Source: an uncultured Lachnospiraceae bacterium (GTDB taxonomy: Bacteria > Bacillota > Clostridia > Lachnospirales > Lachnospiraceae). From it: a DNA stretch of 64,000 nt. Positions 1-8,344 of the stretch are shown here, piece after piece; within the stretch, counting starts at the first letter, position 1, and each line of letters opens with the position of its first letter. Below the pieces are notes generated by a model that was not told the origin of the DNA, made no database searches, and saw nothing but the letters and a program-made list of their open reading frames with translations. Both the position numbers and the translations under genes were made by a program. Where the stretch lies: positions 1 to 64,000 of the forward strand of contig CAJUHR010000015.1 in assembly GCA_910586255.1 (NCBI GenBank). The letters run 5' to 3'.

Positions 1-52
1 TCTCTTTGCTCCGAACGTGCGGGGATGCCGATACGTTTAATAATTTGCTCAT
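1..52 (-). CDS. rnfD: RnfD, electron transport complex membrane subunit (5' end only)
   Basis: Only the first 17 codons lie inside the window; the gene runs off the left edge. They read MSKLLNVSASPHVRSKE, which matches the usual RnfD N-terminus (an SSPHxRSK-like stretch before the first membrane helix). The ATG is 13 bases past the rnfC stop and has a GGAGGGG ribosome site in that gap, so the two are surely co-transcribed. RnfD is the FMN-carrying membrane subunit of the ferredoxin:NAD+ oxidoreductase that pumps Na+ or H+. Identity rests on the short N-terminus and on its position after rnfC. Confidence 0.85.
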   Translation of the reverse strand, partial: MSKLLNVSASPHVRSKE

Positions 53-65
53 AACTTCTCCCCTC

Positions 66-1391
66 CTACGCTTTCTTTCTCCGGTTGGCTGCAACCGTTT
101 TTCTCATCTCTTTAAATGCCTGGGTCAGAGGACGCTTAGCCGGGCAAATAAACGCACAGCTTCCGCACTCTACACACTCCATGCCGTTTAACTTCTCAAA
201 CCGCTCACAGTCTCCCTTTAAGGCCGCCTTCATCATCATCACCGGAACAATGTGGCTAGGGCACACGCTGACGCACTTGCCGCAGCGGATACAGGGAGTC
301 GGCGCATTGGCGGCTACCTCATCCTTTGTCATACAAAGAAGGGCCGAGTTGGTCTTTGTCACCGGAATGTTCAGATCAAACAGCGCCATACCCATCATGG
401 GACCGCCGGCAATCAGCTTCTCAGGCTCTGTCTTAAAGCCGCCTGCCGCTTCCACAAGCTCCTGGAAATTGGTTCCAATCTTTACATTGTAGTTCTGGGG
501 ATTTGCAATGGCATCCCCTGTCACAGTAACGATCCTCCGCATAAGGGGAGTCGTCTTGCAAACTGCCATGTAGATGGCAATCACCGTATCCACATTATCC
601 ACGATACAGCCCGCATCTGCCGGAAGCATGGAAGAATTTACCTTTCTCCCGGTAATGGCATTGATCAGGGAACGCTCGCCACCCTGAGGATACTTGGTCA
701 GAAGCTCACATACCTCAATGCGGGGTTCATCCTTTGTCAGCTCCTGCATCTTCTTAATGGCCTCCGGCTTGTTGTTCTCAATACCGATCACACCTTTTGC
801 CTTGTCAAAGAGCTGGAGAATAACCTTTAAGCCTCCCACCAGCTTCTCCGGCTCCTCAAGCATCATGCGGTAATCACTGGTCAGATAGGGCTCACACTCG
901 GCTCCGTTGACCAGTACATACTCAATGGCATTCTCATCCTTCGGCATCAGCTTCACATGAGTGGGGAAGCCTGCACCACCGAGGCCTACGATCCCTGCCT
1001 CCTTCACAATATCGCGGATCTCCTGCTTGGAAAGCTTTGCGGGATCACGGTCAGCTCCTAATCCCTCCACAGTCTGATACTCACCATCGTTTTCCACAAT
1101 GATGGAATTCACCATCGCGCCGCTCGCCACCCGCCTGGGCTCCACCGCCTTGACAGTGCCGGATACGGAGCAGATAACATTTGCGGAAATAAATCCGCTT
1201 GCCTCGCCGATCTTCTGGCCGGCCAGCACCTTATCGCCCTTTTTCACCAGCGGAGTCGCCGGGGCGCCGATATGCTGGGACATGGGGTACACCATATCGC
1301 CTTTGGGAATCAGGACCTGTGTGGGCTTGTTCTCGGACAGTTCTTTTCCCTCATAAGGATGAACGCCGCCTTTAAATGTAGCCAATCCCAT
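66..1391 (-). CDS. rnfC: RnfC, NADH-binding Fe-S subunit of the Rnf complex
   Basis: 441 aa, normal family length. RnfC is the peripheral subunit that exchanges electrons between NADH and the membrane Rnf complex. Visible features are an N-terminal barrel-sandwich region starting GGVHPYEGKE, a Rossmann-type FMN/NADH loop GLGGAGFPTHVK near residue 135, and two [4Fe-4S] motifs near the C-terminus, CIRCGKCVSVCP and CVECGSCAFICP. The start codon follows an AGAGGG site. It is the first gene of an rnf operon (rnfD follows directly), with its own promoter at 1461-1489. The remaining rnf genes should lie left of the window. Confidence 0.96.
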   Translation of the reverse strand: MGLATFKGGVHPYEGKELSENKPTQVLIPKGDMVYPMSQHIGAPATPLVKKGDKVLAGQKIGEASGFISANVICSVSGTVKAVEPRRVASGAMVNSIIVENDGEYQTVEGLGADRDPAKLSKQEIRDIVKEAGIVGLGGAGFPTHVKLMPKDENAIEYVLVNGAECEPYLTSDYRMMLEEPEKLVGGLKVILQLFDKAKGVIGIENNKPEAIKKMQELTKDEPRIEVCELLTKYPQGGERSLINAITGRKVNSSMLPADAGCIVDNVDTVIAIYMAVCKTTPLMRRIVTVTGDAIANPQNYNVKIGTNFQELVEAAGGFKTEPEKLIAGGPMMGMALFDLNIPVTKTNSALLCMTKDEVAANAPTPCIRCGKCVSVCPSHIVPVMMMKAALKGDCERFEKLNGMECVECGSCAFICPAKRPLTQAFKEMRKTVAANRRKKA

Positions 1392-1460
1392 CTGCTTTTA
1401 CCCTCTTTCTATCATTTTCTTTCTCTTTTTGACAAAAAATATCATTTTGTCATCTTGTAC

Positions 1461-1489
1461 AGTATAACATAATTAAGGAAGGGTTACAA
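1461..1489 (-). promoter_or_regulatory. Sigma-A promoter of the rnf operon
   Basis: Minus strand: -35 TTGTAA (1484-1489), 17-base spacer, -10 TATACT (1461-1466). It leaves a leader of about 65 bases before the rnfC ATG. Confidence 0.7.
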
Positions 1490-2215
1490 TTGGAAATTTT
1501 TCTTCCCTTTTCCGCATATTATCCGGGATTTTTACCAAAAACTGTGAATTATTAACTATTTAGAGCGTCTTTTCTTGTCTATTTATTAACAATCAGAAAC
1601 CGTTCACAAAGTCCTATGTTTTTCTAAAAAAACAAGGGATCGTCCCAATGTTTTTTGAAAAAAACAATCTGCCCGGATTCATCGGAGGGCAAGATAATAT
1701 GGGGGATTAATTTATTAGCCAAGGCTATTATATGCTGTCTGAAGGCTTTTTTAGATTGTGAATTTTTTGCCTGATTTTGTCAGAAGAAAAAGAAGAAGAA
1801 TGCTTTATTCTTTTTACTTATTAATATTTATAAGTTTTTAAGGGAAGAGCGGTCAAATGCCTGCCGCTCTTTCTTCCATTTCCCTAAAACTCAAGCGCCT
1901 TAGTACCATTACGTAGACCTCCGAGCGAGAGCGCGTATTCAGACCTTCTTCCATTCCTCAGCTGCGGACCTTACATGTCACAAATAACCAAATCAAATTT
2001 TTTTACATTCTTTGCAATAAAACCTTTCCTATCTGCATTAACCTATTGAACGGATGATGAAAAGAGTCGATTTCCGGGAGAAAAACGAGGCAAAAAATAA
2101 AATAATCAAGTAAAACGAAATTCCTTGACGCATTACAATTCCATCACACACCGCCGAATTTTTCAACCAGAAAGCGACCATTTTCAAAAAAACCTTAAAA
2201 ATTAGGGTTGCAACC
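1490..2215. other. Gene-free stretch with a GC-rich structured island
   Basis: No convincing coding sequence; the only longer ORF (2038-2235, minus) is low-complexity with no ribosome site. Most of the stretch is AT-rich. The exception is about 1845-1985, where GC rises and several short self-complementary and repeated segments occur: a hairpin with 8-bp arms AAGAGCGG/CCGCTCTT at 1845-1871, and on the minus strand GGAATGGAAGAAGG followed about 70 bases later by GGAAATGGAAGAAAG. This could be a small RNA read on the minus strand that ends at the 1845-1871 hairpin. I do not recognise its family. Confidence 0.4.
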
Positions 2216-2253
2216 AAAGAGCCGCTTCGTGACAAAACACGAAGCGGCTCTTT
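2216..2253 (-). terminator. Terminator of the hrcA-grpE-dnaK-dnaJ operon
   Basis: Perfect 16-bp inverted repeat (arm AAAGAGCCGCTTCGTG, loop of six bases) lying about 30 bases past the dnaJ stop. The T-run on the minus strand is short, while the plus side is also T-rich, so it may work in both directions. Confidence 0.8.
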
Positions 2254-2281
2254 CCTTATTTATTTAATTTTTGTCTGTTTC

Positions 2282-3421
2282 TTATTTGTTTCCAAAAAGC
2301 TTTTTCTTGGGCTTGTCGCCGCTCTCGGGCTTCTCCCCCCGCATCACTGCATCAAAGTTCCTTAAGGCCTCCTTCTGGGCTTCGTTAAGCCGCTCCGGCA
2401 CCTGGACCACCAATGTCACATAGTGATCGCCCCGAACGCCTCTCGCCCGCAGAGAGGGAACCCCTTTTCCTTTCAGGCGAACCCGGGTATCAGTCTGGGT
2501 TCCGGCCTTCACCTCATATTCCACCTCTCCGTCCACGGTCTTGATCCGGATCGGTCCCCCCAGAGCTGCTGTGGCAAAGGAGATAGGCACCGTGGAATAG
2601 ATGCTGGTATCCTGGCGCTTAAAGGTGGGATGCTGAGACACCACTGCCTCCACCAGCAGATCTCCCCTCTCGCCGCCATTCACTCCCGGCTCGCCGCCGC
2701 CGGCACACCGGACGCTCTGTCCGTTGTCAATGCCCCCCGGAATGGAAACCTTGAATTTCTTCTTGCGGGTCACATAGCCGGTTCCGTAACAGTCCGCACA
2801 TTTCTCCCGAATCACCTTGCCCTTGCCGCCGCACTCGGGACAGGTCTGAACATTCTGCACCTGACCGAAGAAGGACTGCTGGGTGTACATGATCTTGCCC
2901 TTGCCGTTACACTTGGGACAGGTCTCCGGAGAGGTTCCCGGCCTGGCTCCCGTGCCGTGGCACTTGGCGCACTCCTCCTTGAAATTGATCTCAATCTCCT
3001 TCTCACAGCCGAAAACAGCCTCCTCAAAGGTAATGCGGATGGCGGTTCTCACATTCGCCCCCCGCATAGGCCCGTTGTACTGGCTGCCACGGCTTCTGCC
3101 GCCGAAAATGTCTCCGAAAATATCTCCGAAAATATCTCCCATATCCCCGGAGAAATCAAAACCGCCAAATCCGCCGCCACCGGCTCCTCCGTCAAAGGCT
3201 GCATGGCCGAACTGGTCATACTGACGCCGTTTATCCGGGTCGCTGAGCACACTGTATGCCTCCGATGCCTCCTTGAACTTTTTCTCTGCCTCCGCATCCC
3301 CCGGATTGCTGTCCGGATGATACTTTTTGGCCAGGGCGCGGTATGCTTTTTTGAGGGCCGCCTCATCCGCGTTTTTGGGAACGCCCAGGACCTCATAATA
3401 ATCTCTCTTGCTCTCTGCCAT
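2282..3421 (-). CDS. dnaJ: Chaperone DnaJ
   Basis: 379 aa co-chaperone that delivers substrates to DnaK and stimulates its ATPase. In order: J domain with HPD at residues 35-37, a Gly/Phe-rich linker (GGAGGGGFGGFDF...), a zinc region with four CxxCxGxG motifs (CAKCHGTG, CPKCNGKG, CPECGGKG, CADCYGTG), then the C-terminal substrate domains. The open frame extends 14 codons upstream, but the ATG at 3421 is preferred: GGAGGA sits a few bases before it and the protein then begins MAESKRDYYEVLGV as in the family. It is the last gene of the heat-shock operon, 232 bases after dnaK. Confidence 0.97.
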   Translation of the reverse strand: MAESKRDYYEVLGVPKNADEAALKKAYRALAKKYHPDSNPGDAEAEKKFKEASEAYSVLSDPDKRRQYDQFGHAAFDGGAGGGGFGGFDFSGDMGDIFGDIFGDIFGGRSRGSQYNGPMRGANVRTAIRITFEEAVFGCEKEIEINFKEECAKCHGTGARPGTSPETCPKCNGKGKIMYTQQSFFGQVQNVQTCPECGGKGKVIREKCADCYGTGYVTRKKKFKVSIPGGIDNGQSVRCAGGGEPGVNGGERGDLLVEAVVSQHPTFKRQDTSIYSTVPISFATAALGGPIRIKTVDGEVEYEVKAGTQTDTRVRLKGKGVPSLRARGVRGDHYVTLVVQVPERLNEAQKEALRNFDAVMRGEKPESGDKPKKKLFGNK

Positions 3422-3510
3422 GGTCTCCTCCATCCTCTGCGGTAACACGTAAACGGTCACCATTTGTGCTCCACAGGCACATTTTTGCTACGTCCACAGC
3501 ATACCTGTGA

Positions 3511-3601
3511 ACCGTGACACATTTTACACGCCGAAACGGCTGTCACGGTCCCGAAGGCTCCGGGATACGGCTGCAAGGCTCTCCGCCCCGCGGCCGTATC
3601 C
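3511..3601. other. Two stem-loops in the dnaK-dnaJ spacer
   Basis: Hairpin one has perfect 9-bp arms, ACCGTGACA (3511-3519) with TGTCACGGT (3541-3549). Hairpin two has perfect 9-bp arms, GGATACGGC (3563-3571) with GCCGTATCC (3593-3601). Neither is followed by a T-run on the minus strand, so mRNA processing or stability is more likely than termination. The first overlaps a copy of the dispersed GTTAC-GTTCACA motif (3506-3518). Confidence 0.5.
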
Positions 3602-3653
3602 TGACCAGAACCCCAATGGACTGCGCCAGCCTTCCCGCTCTATCCGTTTTATT

Positions 3654-5525
3654 TTATACCTCTTTGAAGTCCCCGTCAATCACATCATCCCCTGCGGGGC
3701 CGGAAGCACTGCCTGCGCTGCCCATATCCGGGCCTGCTCCCTGAGGACCTGCACCGGCTGCCTGAGCCGACTCATACATCTTGGCAAACAATGCTTGGGC
3801 GCTGTTCATCAGCTTCTCCTTGCCGGCCTTAATATCCTCCACCTGGGCGTCTGTCATCTGGTCAATGGGGGCACGATTGATGGCTTCCTTTAGCGCATTC
3901 AGCTCTGCCTCCACGGCAGCCTTGTCATTGGCATCCAGCTTGTCGCCCACTTCCTCCAAGGCTTTCTCAGTCTGGAATACCATGGCATCCGCGTCATTTC
4001 TGGCATCGATGCCTTCCTTCTTCTTCTTGTCCTGAGCCTCAAACTCAGCTGCCTCTCTTACGGCCTTCTCAATATCCGAATCAGACATGTTGGAGCCGGA
4101 GGTAATGGTAATATGCTGCTCTCTGCCGGTACCCATGTCCTTGGCAGACACATTCACGATACCGTTGGCATCAATATCAAAGGTAACCTCGATCTGGGGA
4201 ACTCCTCTTCTTGCCGGCGGAATCCCATCCAAGCGGAACTGGCCAAGAGTCTTATTGTCCCGGGCAAACTCACGCTCGCCCTGCACCACATGGATGTCCA
4301 CAGCCGTCTGATTGTCCGCAGCCGTGGAGAAGATCTGGCTCTTCTTGGTGGGAATCGTAGTATTTCTCTCAATCAGCCGGGTGGCGATTCCTCCCTGAGT
4401 CTCAATAGACAGAGACAGAGGCGTCACATCCAAAAGAAGGATATCTCCGGCGCCGGCGTCTCCTGCCAGCTTACCGCCCTGGATAGCCGCGCCGATGGCT
4501 ACACACTCATCGGGATTTAAGGATTTGCTGGGCTCCTTGCTGGTCATCTGCTTCACTTTATCCTGAGCCGCAATCATACGGGTGGAGCCGCCCACCAGCA
4601 GAACCTTGCCCAGCTCGGAGGTGGTCACACCGCCGTCTCTTAAGGCATTCTGCACCGGAACACCGGTTCTCTCAATCAGGTCATGGGTCAGCTCGTCAAA
4701 TTTGGCCCGGGTCAGGTTCATATCCAGATGCTTGGGGCCGTCTGCCGTAGCGGTGATGAAGGGCAGATTGATGTTGGTGGTTGTGGCAGTTGACAGCTCC
4801 TTCTTGGCCTTTTCCGCCGCTTCTTTGAGCCTCTGCATGGCCATCTTGTCGCCGGACAGATCCACACCCTCCGCCTTTTTAAACTCATCCACCAGCCACT
4901 GGCTGATCCGGTTGTCAAAGTCATCGCCGCCCAGGCGGGTATCACCGTTGGTGGAAAGCACCTCAATCACCCCGTCACCGATCTCGATCAGGGACACGTC
5001 AAAGGTGCCGCCGCCCAGATCGTAAACCATGATCTTCTGTTCTTTTTCGTTGTCCAGTCCGTAGGCCAGGGCAGCCGCCGTGGGCTCGTTGATAATACGC
5101 TTTACATCCAGGCCCGCAATCTTGCCCGCATCCTTGGTAGCCTGACGCTGGGCATCGTTAAAGTAAGCGGGAACGGTGATGACCGCCTCCGTCACCTTCT
5201 CGCCCAGATAGGCTTCCGCGTCCGCTTTCAGCTTCTGAAGAATCATGGCGGAAATCTCCTGGGGGGTATAGCTCTTGCCGTCAATGCTCACCTTATAATC
5301 ACTTCCCATGTGGCGCTTGATGGAAGCAATGGTCCGGTCCGCGTTGGTCACCGCCTGCCTCTTGGCCGGCTCACCTACCAGACGCTCTCCTGTCTTTGAG
5401 AAAGCCACCACAGAGGGCGTGGTCCGTGAACCTTCCTGGTTGGGGATCACTACCGGCTTTCCGCCTTCCATAACGGCCACACAGCTGTTGGTCGTTCCTA
5501 AGTCAATACCAATAATCTTGCTCAT
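3654..5525 (-). CDS. dnaK: Chaperone DnaK (Hsp70)
   Basis: 623 aa, usual for Gram-positive DnaK. This ATP-driven chaperone works with DnaJ and GrpE. The protein starts MSKIIGIDLGTTNSCVAVMEGG (phosphate-1 loop), contains the VYDLGGGTFDVSLIEIG phosphate-2 motif and VLLVGGSTRM, has the substrate domain with the DVTPLSLSIET segment, and ends in a Gly/Ala-rich tail closing on an acidic VIDGDFKEV. A strong AGGAGGAAAA site precedes the ATG. It sits 78 bases after grpE. Confidence 0.98.
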   Translation of the reverse strand: MSKIIGIDLGTTNSCVAVMEGGKPVVIPNQEGSRTTPSVVAFSKTGERLVGEPAKRQAVTNADRTIASIKRHMGSDYKVSIDGKSYTPQEISAMILQKLKADAEAYLGEKVTEAVITVPAYFNDAQRQATKDAGKIAGLDVKRIINEPTAAALAYGLDNEKEQKIMVYDLGGGTFDVSLIEIGDGVIEVLSTNGDTRLGGDDFDNRISQWLVDEFKKAEGVDLSGDKMAMQRLKEAAEKAKKELSTATTTNINLPFITATADGPKHLDMNLTRAKFDELTHDLIERTGVPVQNALRDGGVTTSELGKVLLVGGSTRMIAAQDKVKQMTSKEPSKSLNPDECVAIGAAIQGGKLAGDAGAGDILLLDVTPLSLSIETQGGIATRLIERNTTIPTKKSQIFSTAADNQTAVDIHVVQGEREFARDNKTLGQFRLDGIPPARRGVPQIEVTFDIDANGIVNVSAKDMGTGREQHITITSGSNMSDSDIEKAVREAAEFEAQDKKKKEGIDARNDADAMVFQTEKALEEVGDKLDANDKAAVEAELNALKEAINRAPIDQMTDAQVEDIKAGKEKLMNSAQALFAKMYESAQAAGAGPQGAGPDMGSAGSASGPAGDDVIDGDFKEV

Positions 5526-5603
5526 AGTTTTTTCCTCCTGAAATATTTCAAATTAATTAGGAATCCATTGTCATTTACCTTGCCGCGTTCCGGCGGAGCC
5601 GGC

Positions 5604-6260
5604 TTAGTTAGCCACCTGTACCATGCTGTGTCTGACCACTGTCCCCCGGTATTTGTAGCCTTTTTGCAGCTCCTGGGAAATCTCATTTTCCCCGTAGGCC
5701 TCATCGTCAATGTGCATCACCGCATTGTGAATATCCGGATCAAAGGGCTTGCCTACCGCCTCGATGGCCTCCACCCCGGCATCCTCAAGAGTCTTGACAA
5801 ACTGCTTGTAAATCATCTCCACGCCTTCGGCAAAGGAGCTTCCCTTCACATCCTCCGGCACGGCTGCCAGACCTCTCTCAAAGTTATCTAAAACCGGCAG
5901 TATCTTCTCGATGATGTCCCTGGCTCCCACCTCGTACATAGCAGATTTTTCCTTCTCCGTCCGCTTGCGGAAATTGTCAAACTCTGCCATCTGCCTTTTT
6001 AAGCGATCCTGCAGCTCTTCTATCTGGGCATCCTTCGGATCCTTCCTTCCGGCCTTCTTATCTCCCGGCGAAGCACCGCCTTGATCATCACCCTCTCCGG
6101 CCGGCGCTTCCTCCTTCTTTGTCCCGGCGTCCTCACTGCCGTCATCCGCAAGAGCTTCCTTTTCTGCGTCCTCCGCCCCGCAAAGGGTCTCTTCCTGAGC
6201 CTCTCTGTCCGTCCCGGCAAAGGCCTCCGAAGCCTCCCGCTCTTCTTTATCTCTACCCAT
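5604..6260 (-). CDS. grpE: GrpE, nucleotide exchange factor for DnaK
   Basis: 218 aa. The N-terminal third is acidic and Ala/Glu-rich, followed by the long coiled-coil (QIEELQDRLKRQMAEFDNFRKRTEKEK) and the C-terminal beta domain ending RHSMVQVAN. It releases ADP from DnaK. I chose the ATG at 6260 because AGGAAAGG lies eight bases before it. A GTG at 6269, overlapping the hrcA stop by four bases, would add three residues (MTD) and cannot be excluded. Translational coupling to hrcA is likely in either case. Confidence 0.95.
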   Translation of the reverse strand: MGRDKEEREASEAFAGTDREAQEETLCGAEDAEKEALADDGSEDAGTKKEEAPAGEGDDQGGASPGDKKAGRKDPKDAQIEELQDRLKRQMAEFDNFRKRTEKEKSAMYEVGARDIIEKILPVLDNFERGLAAVPEDVKGSSFAEGVEMIYKQFVKTLEDAGVEAIEAVGKPFDPDIHNAVMHIDDEAYGENEISQELQKGYKYRGTVVRHSMVQVAN

Positions 6261-6265
6261 GTCTG

Positions 6266-7315
6266 TCACCTTTCCTCGTCATCCTTGTCATTTTTAAATG
6301 TGGCATCCAGCTGCCTCATCAAATGTCTCAATGTGCTGAGCACTCTCTCATAATCCATCCGTTTGGGACCTATGATGCCGATGGTTCCGCGGATTCCCTC
6401 GCCCAGCTCATAGTTGGCCGTCACCACGCTGCAATCCTTCATGGACTGCAACGGCGTCTCCTCTCCGATGTATACCTGGATGCCATTGTCCTCCTCCGTG
6501 CGATTCACATCGGTGATCAGCTCCTGCAGCATCTCCTTCTGCTCTAAGGTGCTGATCAGCTGGCTGGCCTTCTCCCCGTCACTGAGCTCCGGATACCTAA
6601 ATATATTCGTGGCTCCGCTGGTATAAATCTGTAAGTCCTCCTCATCCGCCTGAATCACTGCTGCCACCTCGCTCAGAACCAGGTCGATGACCTGGCTGTG
6701 AACTCCTGCCTGCTCCTTCAAGTGGCTGATAACTCCCAGATTAATCTCCTCGATGGTCAGACCATTGAGACTGCTGTTTAACATAATATTCAAATTTAAA
6801 ATCTCTTCCTGGCTGATCTCCTCCTGTACATGGATCACCTTGTTGCGGATCAGGTTCCCCTCCACCACCGTCACCACCAAAAGCTTATGGGGATCCATCT
6901 GGGACAGCTGAATAAACTTCAGTTTGTTGTGGTGATACTGAGGGCCTGTAATCATGGCAGCATAGTTGGTATTGTTAGCCAGAAGGCGAGCCAGCTTCTT
7001 TAAAATCAGCTCCACCCGGTCCACGCGCTTGATCATCAGCGCCTTGACCTCCGTCACCTCCTGCTCCTTCTCCTGCATGATCTGATCCACATAGAAACGG
7101 TATCCTTTGTCGGAAGGGATCCGCCCCGCGGAGGTATGAGGCTGAATAATGTAGCCCATCTCCTCCAGATCAGACATCTCATTGCGGATAGTCGCGGAGC
7201 TTAGCTGCAAATCCGTGTATTTGGAAATCGTCCGGGAACCTACGGGCTCTCCGGTCTCCAGATACGTCTTGATGATAGCTTTTAATATAGTAATCTTCCG
7301 ATCATCCAGCTCCAT
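6266..7315 (-). CDS. hrcA: HrcA, heat-inducible transcription repressor
   Basis: 349 aa from the ATG at 7315. HrcA binds CIRCE and represses the class I heat-shock operons; GroEL is its known modulator in the family. The N-terminus is a winged helix (ELDDRKITILKAIIKTYLETGEPVGSRTI), followed by the typical LSSATIRNEMSDLEEMGYI recognition region and a GAF-like core. The open frame continues to 7345, but that would start inside the CIRCE element. AGGGAGG precedes the 7315 ATG. First gene of the operon and, because CIRCE lies in front, autoregulated. Confidence 0.97.
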   Translation of the reverse strand: MELDDRKITILKAIIKTYLETGEPVGSRTISKYTDLQLSSATIRNEMSDLEEMGYIIQPHTSAGRIPSDKGYRFYVDQIMQEKEQEVTEVKALMIKRVDRVELILKKLARLLANNTNYAAMITGPQYHHNKLKFIQLSQMDPHKLLVVTVVEGNLIRNKVIHVQEEISQEEILNLNIMLNSSLNGLTIEEINLGVISHLKEQAGVHSQVIDLVLSEVAAVIQADEEDLQIYTSGATNIFRYPELSDGEKASQLISTLEQKEMLQELITDVNRTEEDNGIQVYIGEETPLQSMKDCSVVTANYELGEGIRGTIGIIGPKRMDYERVLSTLRHLMRQLDATFKNDKDDEER

Positions 7316-7338
7316 ACCGGCCTCCCTTTCTCCGCTTG

Positions 7339-7365
7339 TTAGCACTCGTCTGGCAAGAGTGCTAA
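7339..7365 (-). promoter_or_regulatory. CIRCE operator (HrcA binding site)
   Basis: Exact match to the consensus TTAGCACTC-N9-GAGTGCTAA, between the -10 box and the hrcA start codon, so HrcA bound here would block the whole hrcA-grpE-dnaK-dnaJ operon. Confidence 0.98.
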
Positions 7366-7377
7366 CACTCTGTGAAT

Positions 7378-7406
7378 ACTATACTTTACCTCTCTGTTTT
7401 TGTCAA
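7378..7406 (-). promoter_or_regulatory. Sigma-A promoter of the heat-shock operon
   Basis: Minus strand: -35 TTGACA (7401-7406), 17-base spacer, -10 TATAGT (7378-7383), with CIRCE starting 12 bases downstream of the -10. Confidence 0.9.
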
Positions 7407-7424
7407 GAGGTTTTCTTGAAAAAC

Positions 7425-7452
7425 TTGACATTTAACATTTTTGTAATATAAT
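7425..7452 (+). promoter_or_regulatory. Sigma-A promoter of the first 3D-domain gene
   Basis: Plus strand: -35 TTGACA (7425-7430), 16-base spacer, -10 TATAAT (7447-7452). It is divergent from the heat-shock promoter, 19 bases away. Confidence 0.85.
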
Positions 7453-7503
7453 GGATATACATTAACAAATACTTATAACTTTTCAGAATGTGAGGTGAAC
7501 CTT

Positions 7504-8154
7504 ATGCATTGTTCCGCAAAAAGCAGAAAAATACCAGTCCGTATAATATTGGCAATATTGATGTGCTTTACCCTGTTTTGTGTAAGCGCCCAGGCCGCCC
7601 AGGTACCGGGTGACGGAAATGCCGTGGACGGCACGATCCGGGATGTGGCTGCCGACCAGATTGCCAAGGGCGCTCAGATAACTACCGCCCCGAGTATATC
7701 CGACACCTCCCATACTCCCGCGGATGGGCAAATTACTTCCGTCCATGTTTCCTCCTCAGCTCCCCTTAAGACATCCACAACCACGGATTCACCGGTTCTT
7801 GTCTGCGGCAGCGGGAAGGCAAGCATCTCCCATACCAGCCAGCCCATGGAATACATTCCCAGGAAGGGAAGCTCCTTAGGGATGTTTGTCACCACCGGCT
7901 ATTGTCTCTGCGAGGAATGTTCCGGAGGCTTTGGGCTCACCTATTCAGGGACCGTTCCCCAGGCCCGGCATACGATTTCCGCCGATATCAGCCTTTTTCC
8001 CATTGGCACCCGCCTGATGATTGACGACATCATTTATACAGTGGAAGACATCGGCTCCAATGTGACAGGTGATCATATCGATATCTATTATGATAACCAT
8101 GAAGAGGCCATGGCACACGGAAAACAGACAGAGGAAGTTTTTACCGTTGAGTAG
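7504..8154 (+). CDS. Secreted 3D-domain protein (cell-wall hydrolase-like)
   Basis: 216 aa. A Sec signal peptide (basic start, hydrophobic IILAILMCFTLFCVSAQA, cleavage after AQA) is followed by about 85 Ser/Thr-rich linker residues and a C-terminal 3D domain (VTTGYCLCEECSGG... IPIGTRL-like ... GDHIDIYYDNHEEA) with the aspartates that name the family. 3D domains occur in lytic transglycosylase-like proteins such as YocH and YuiC, so action on peptidoglycan outside the cell is likely. The ATG at 7504 has AGGTGA six bases upstream; a GTG at 7495 is less likely. Paralogous to the next gene. Confidence 0.85.
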   Translation: MHCSAKSRKIPVRIILAILMCFTLFCVSAQAAQVPGDGNAVDGTIRDVAADQIAKGAQITTAPSISDTSHTPADGQITSVHVSSSAPLKTSTTTDSPVLVCGSGKASISHTSQPMEYIPRKGSSLGMFVTTGYCLCEECSGGFGLTYSGTVPQARHTISADISLFPIGTRLMIDDIIYTVEDIGSNVTGDHIDIYYDNHEEAMAHGKQTEEVFTVE

Positions 8155-8207
8155 CAAAAGGCAGTTACCTGCGTAAATAATACTGATAATTGACACTGAT
8201 AAACCAA

Positions 8208-8236
8208 AAAATCCTGCATAGCAGGATTTTTTTATT
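8208..8236 (+). terminator. Rho-independent terminator
   Basis: Perfect 10-bp stem (AAAATCCTGC, loop ATA, GCAGGATTTT) followed by T-rich sequence, about 55 bases after the first 3D-domain gene. Confidence 0.9.
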
Positions 8237-8344
8237 TCCATTTTTCTATTTTTTCAAGACAAACAGGTATATCATTACGGTTCTGTTACATATATTTAAA
8301 GTGTGTTAAATTTTCATGTCTTTTATAAACAGAAAGGAGGCAAC

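Noticed and set aside
2038..2235. 65-codon minus-strand ORF upstream of the rnf promoter region
   Set aside because: Overlaps the dnaJ terminator, has no ribosome site and is low complexity.
2423..3445. 340-codon open frame on the plus strand opposite dnaJ
   Set aside because: Exact shadow of a conserved gene in a GC-rich region, with no ribosome site and arginine/leucine-rich nonsense composition.
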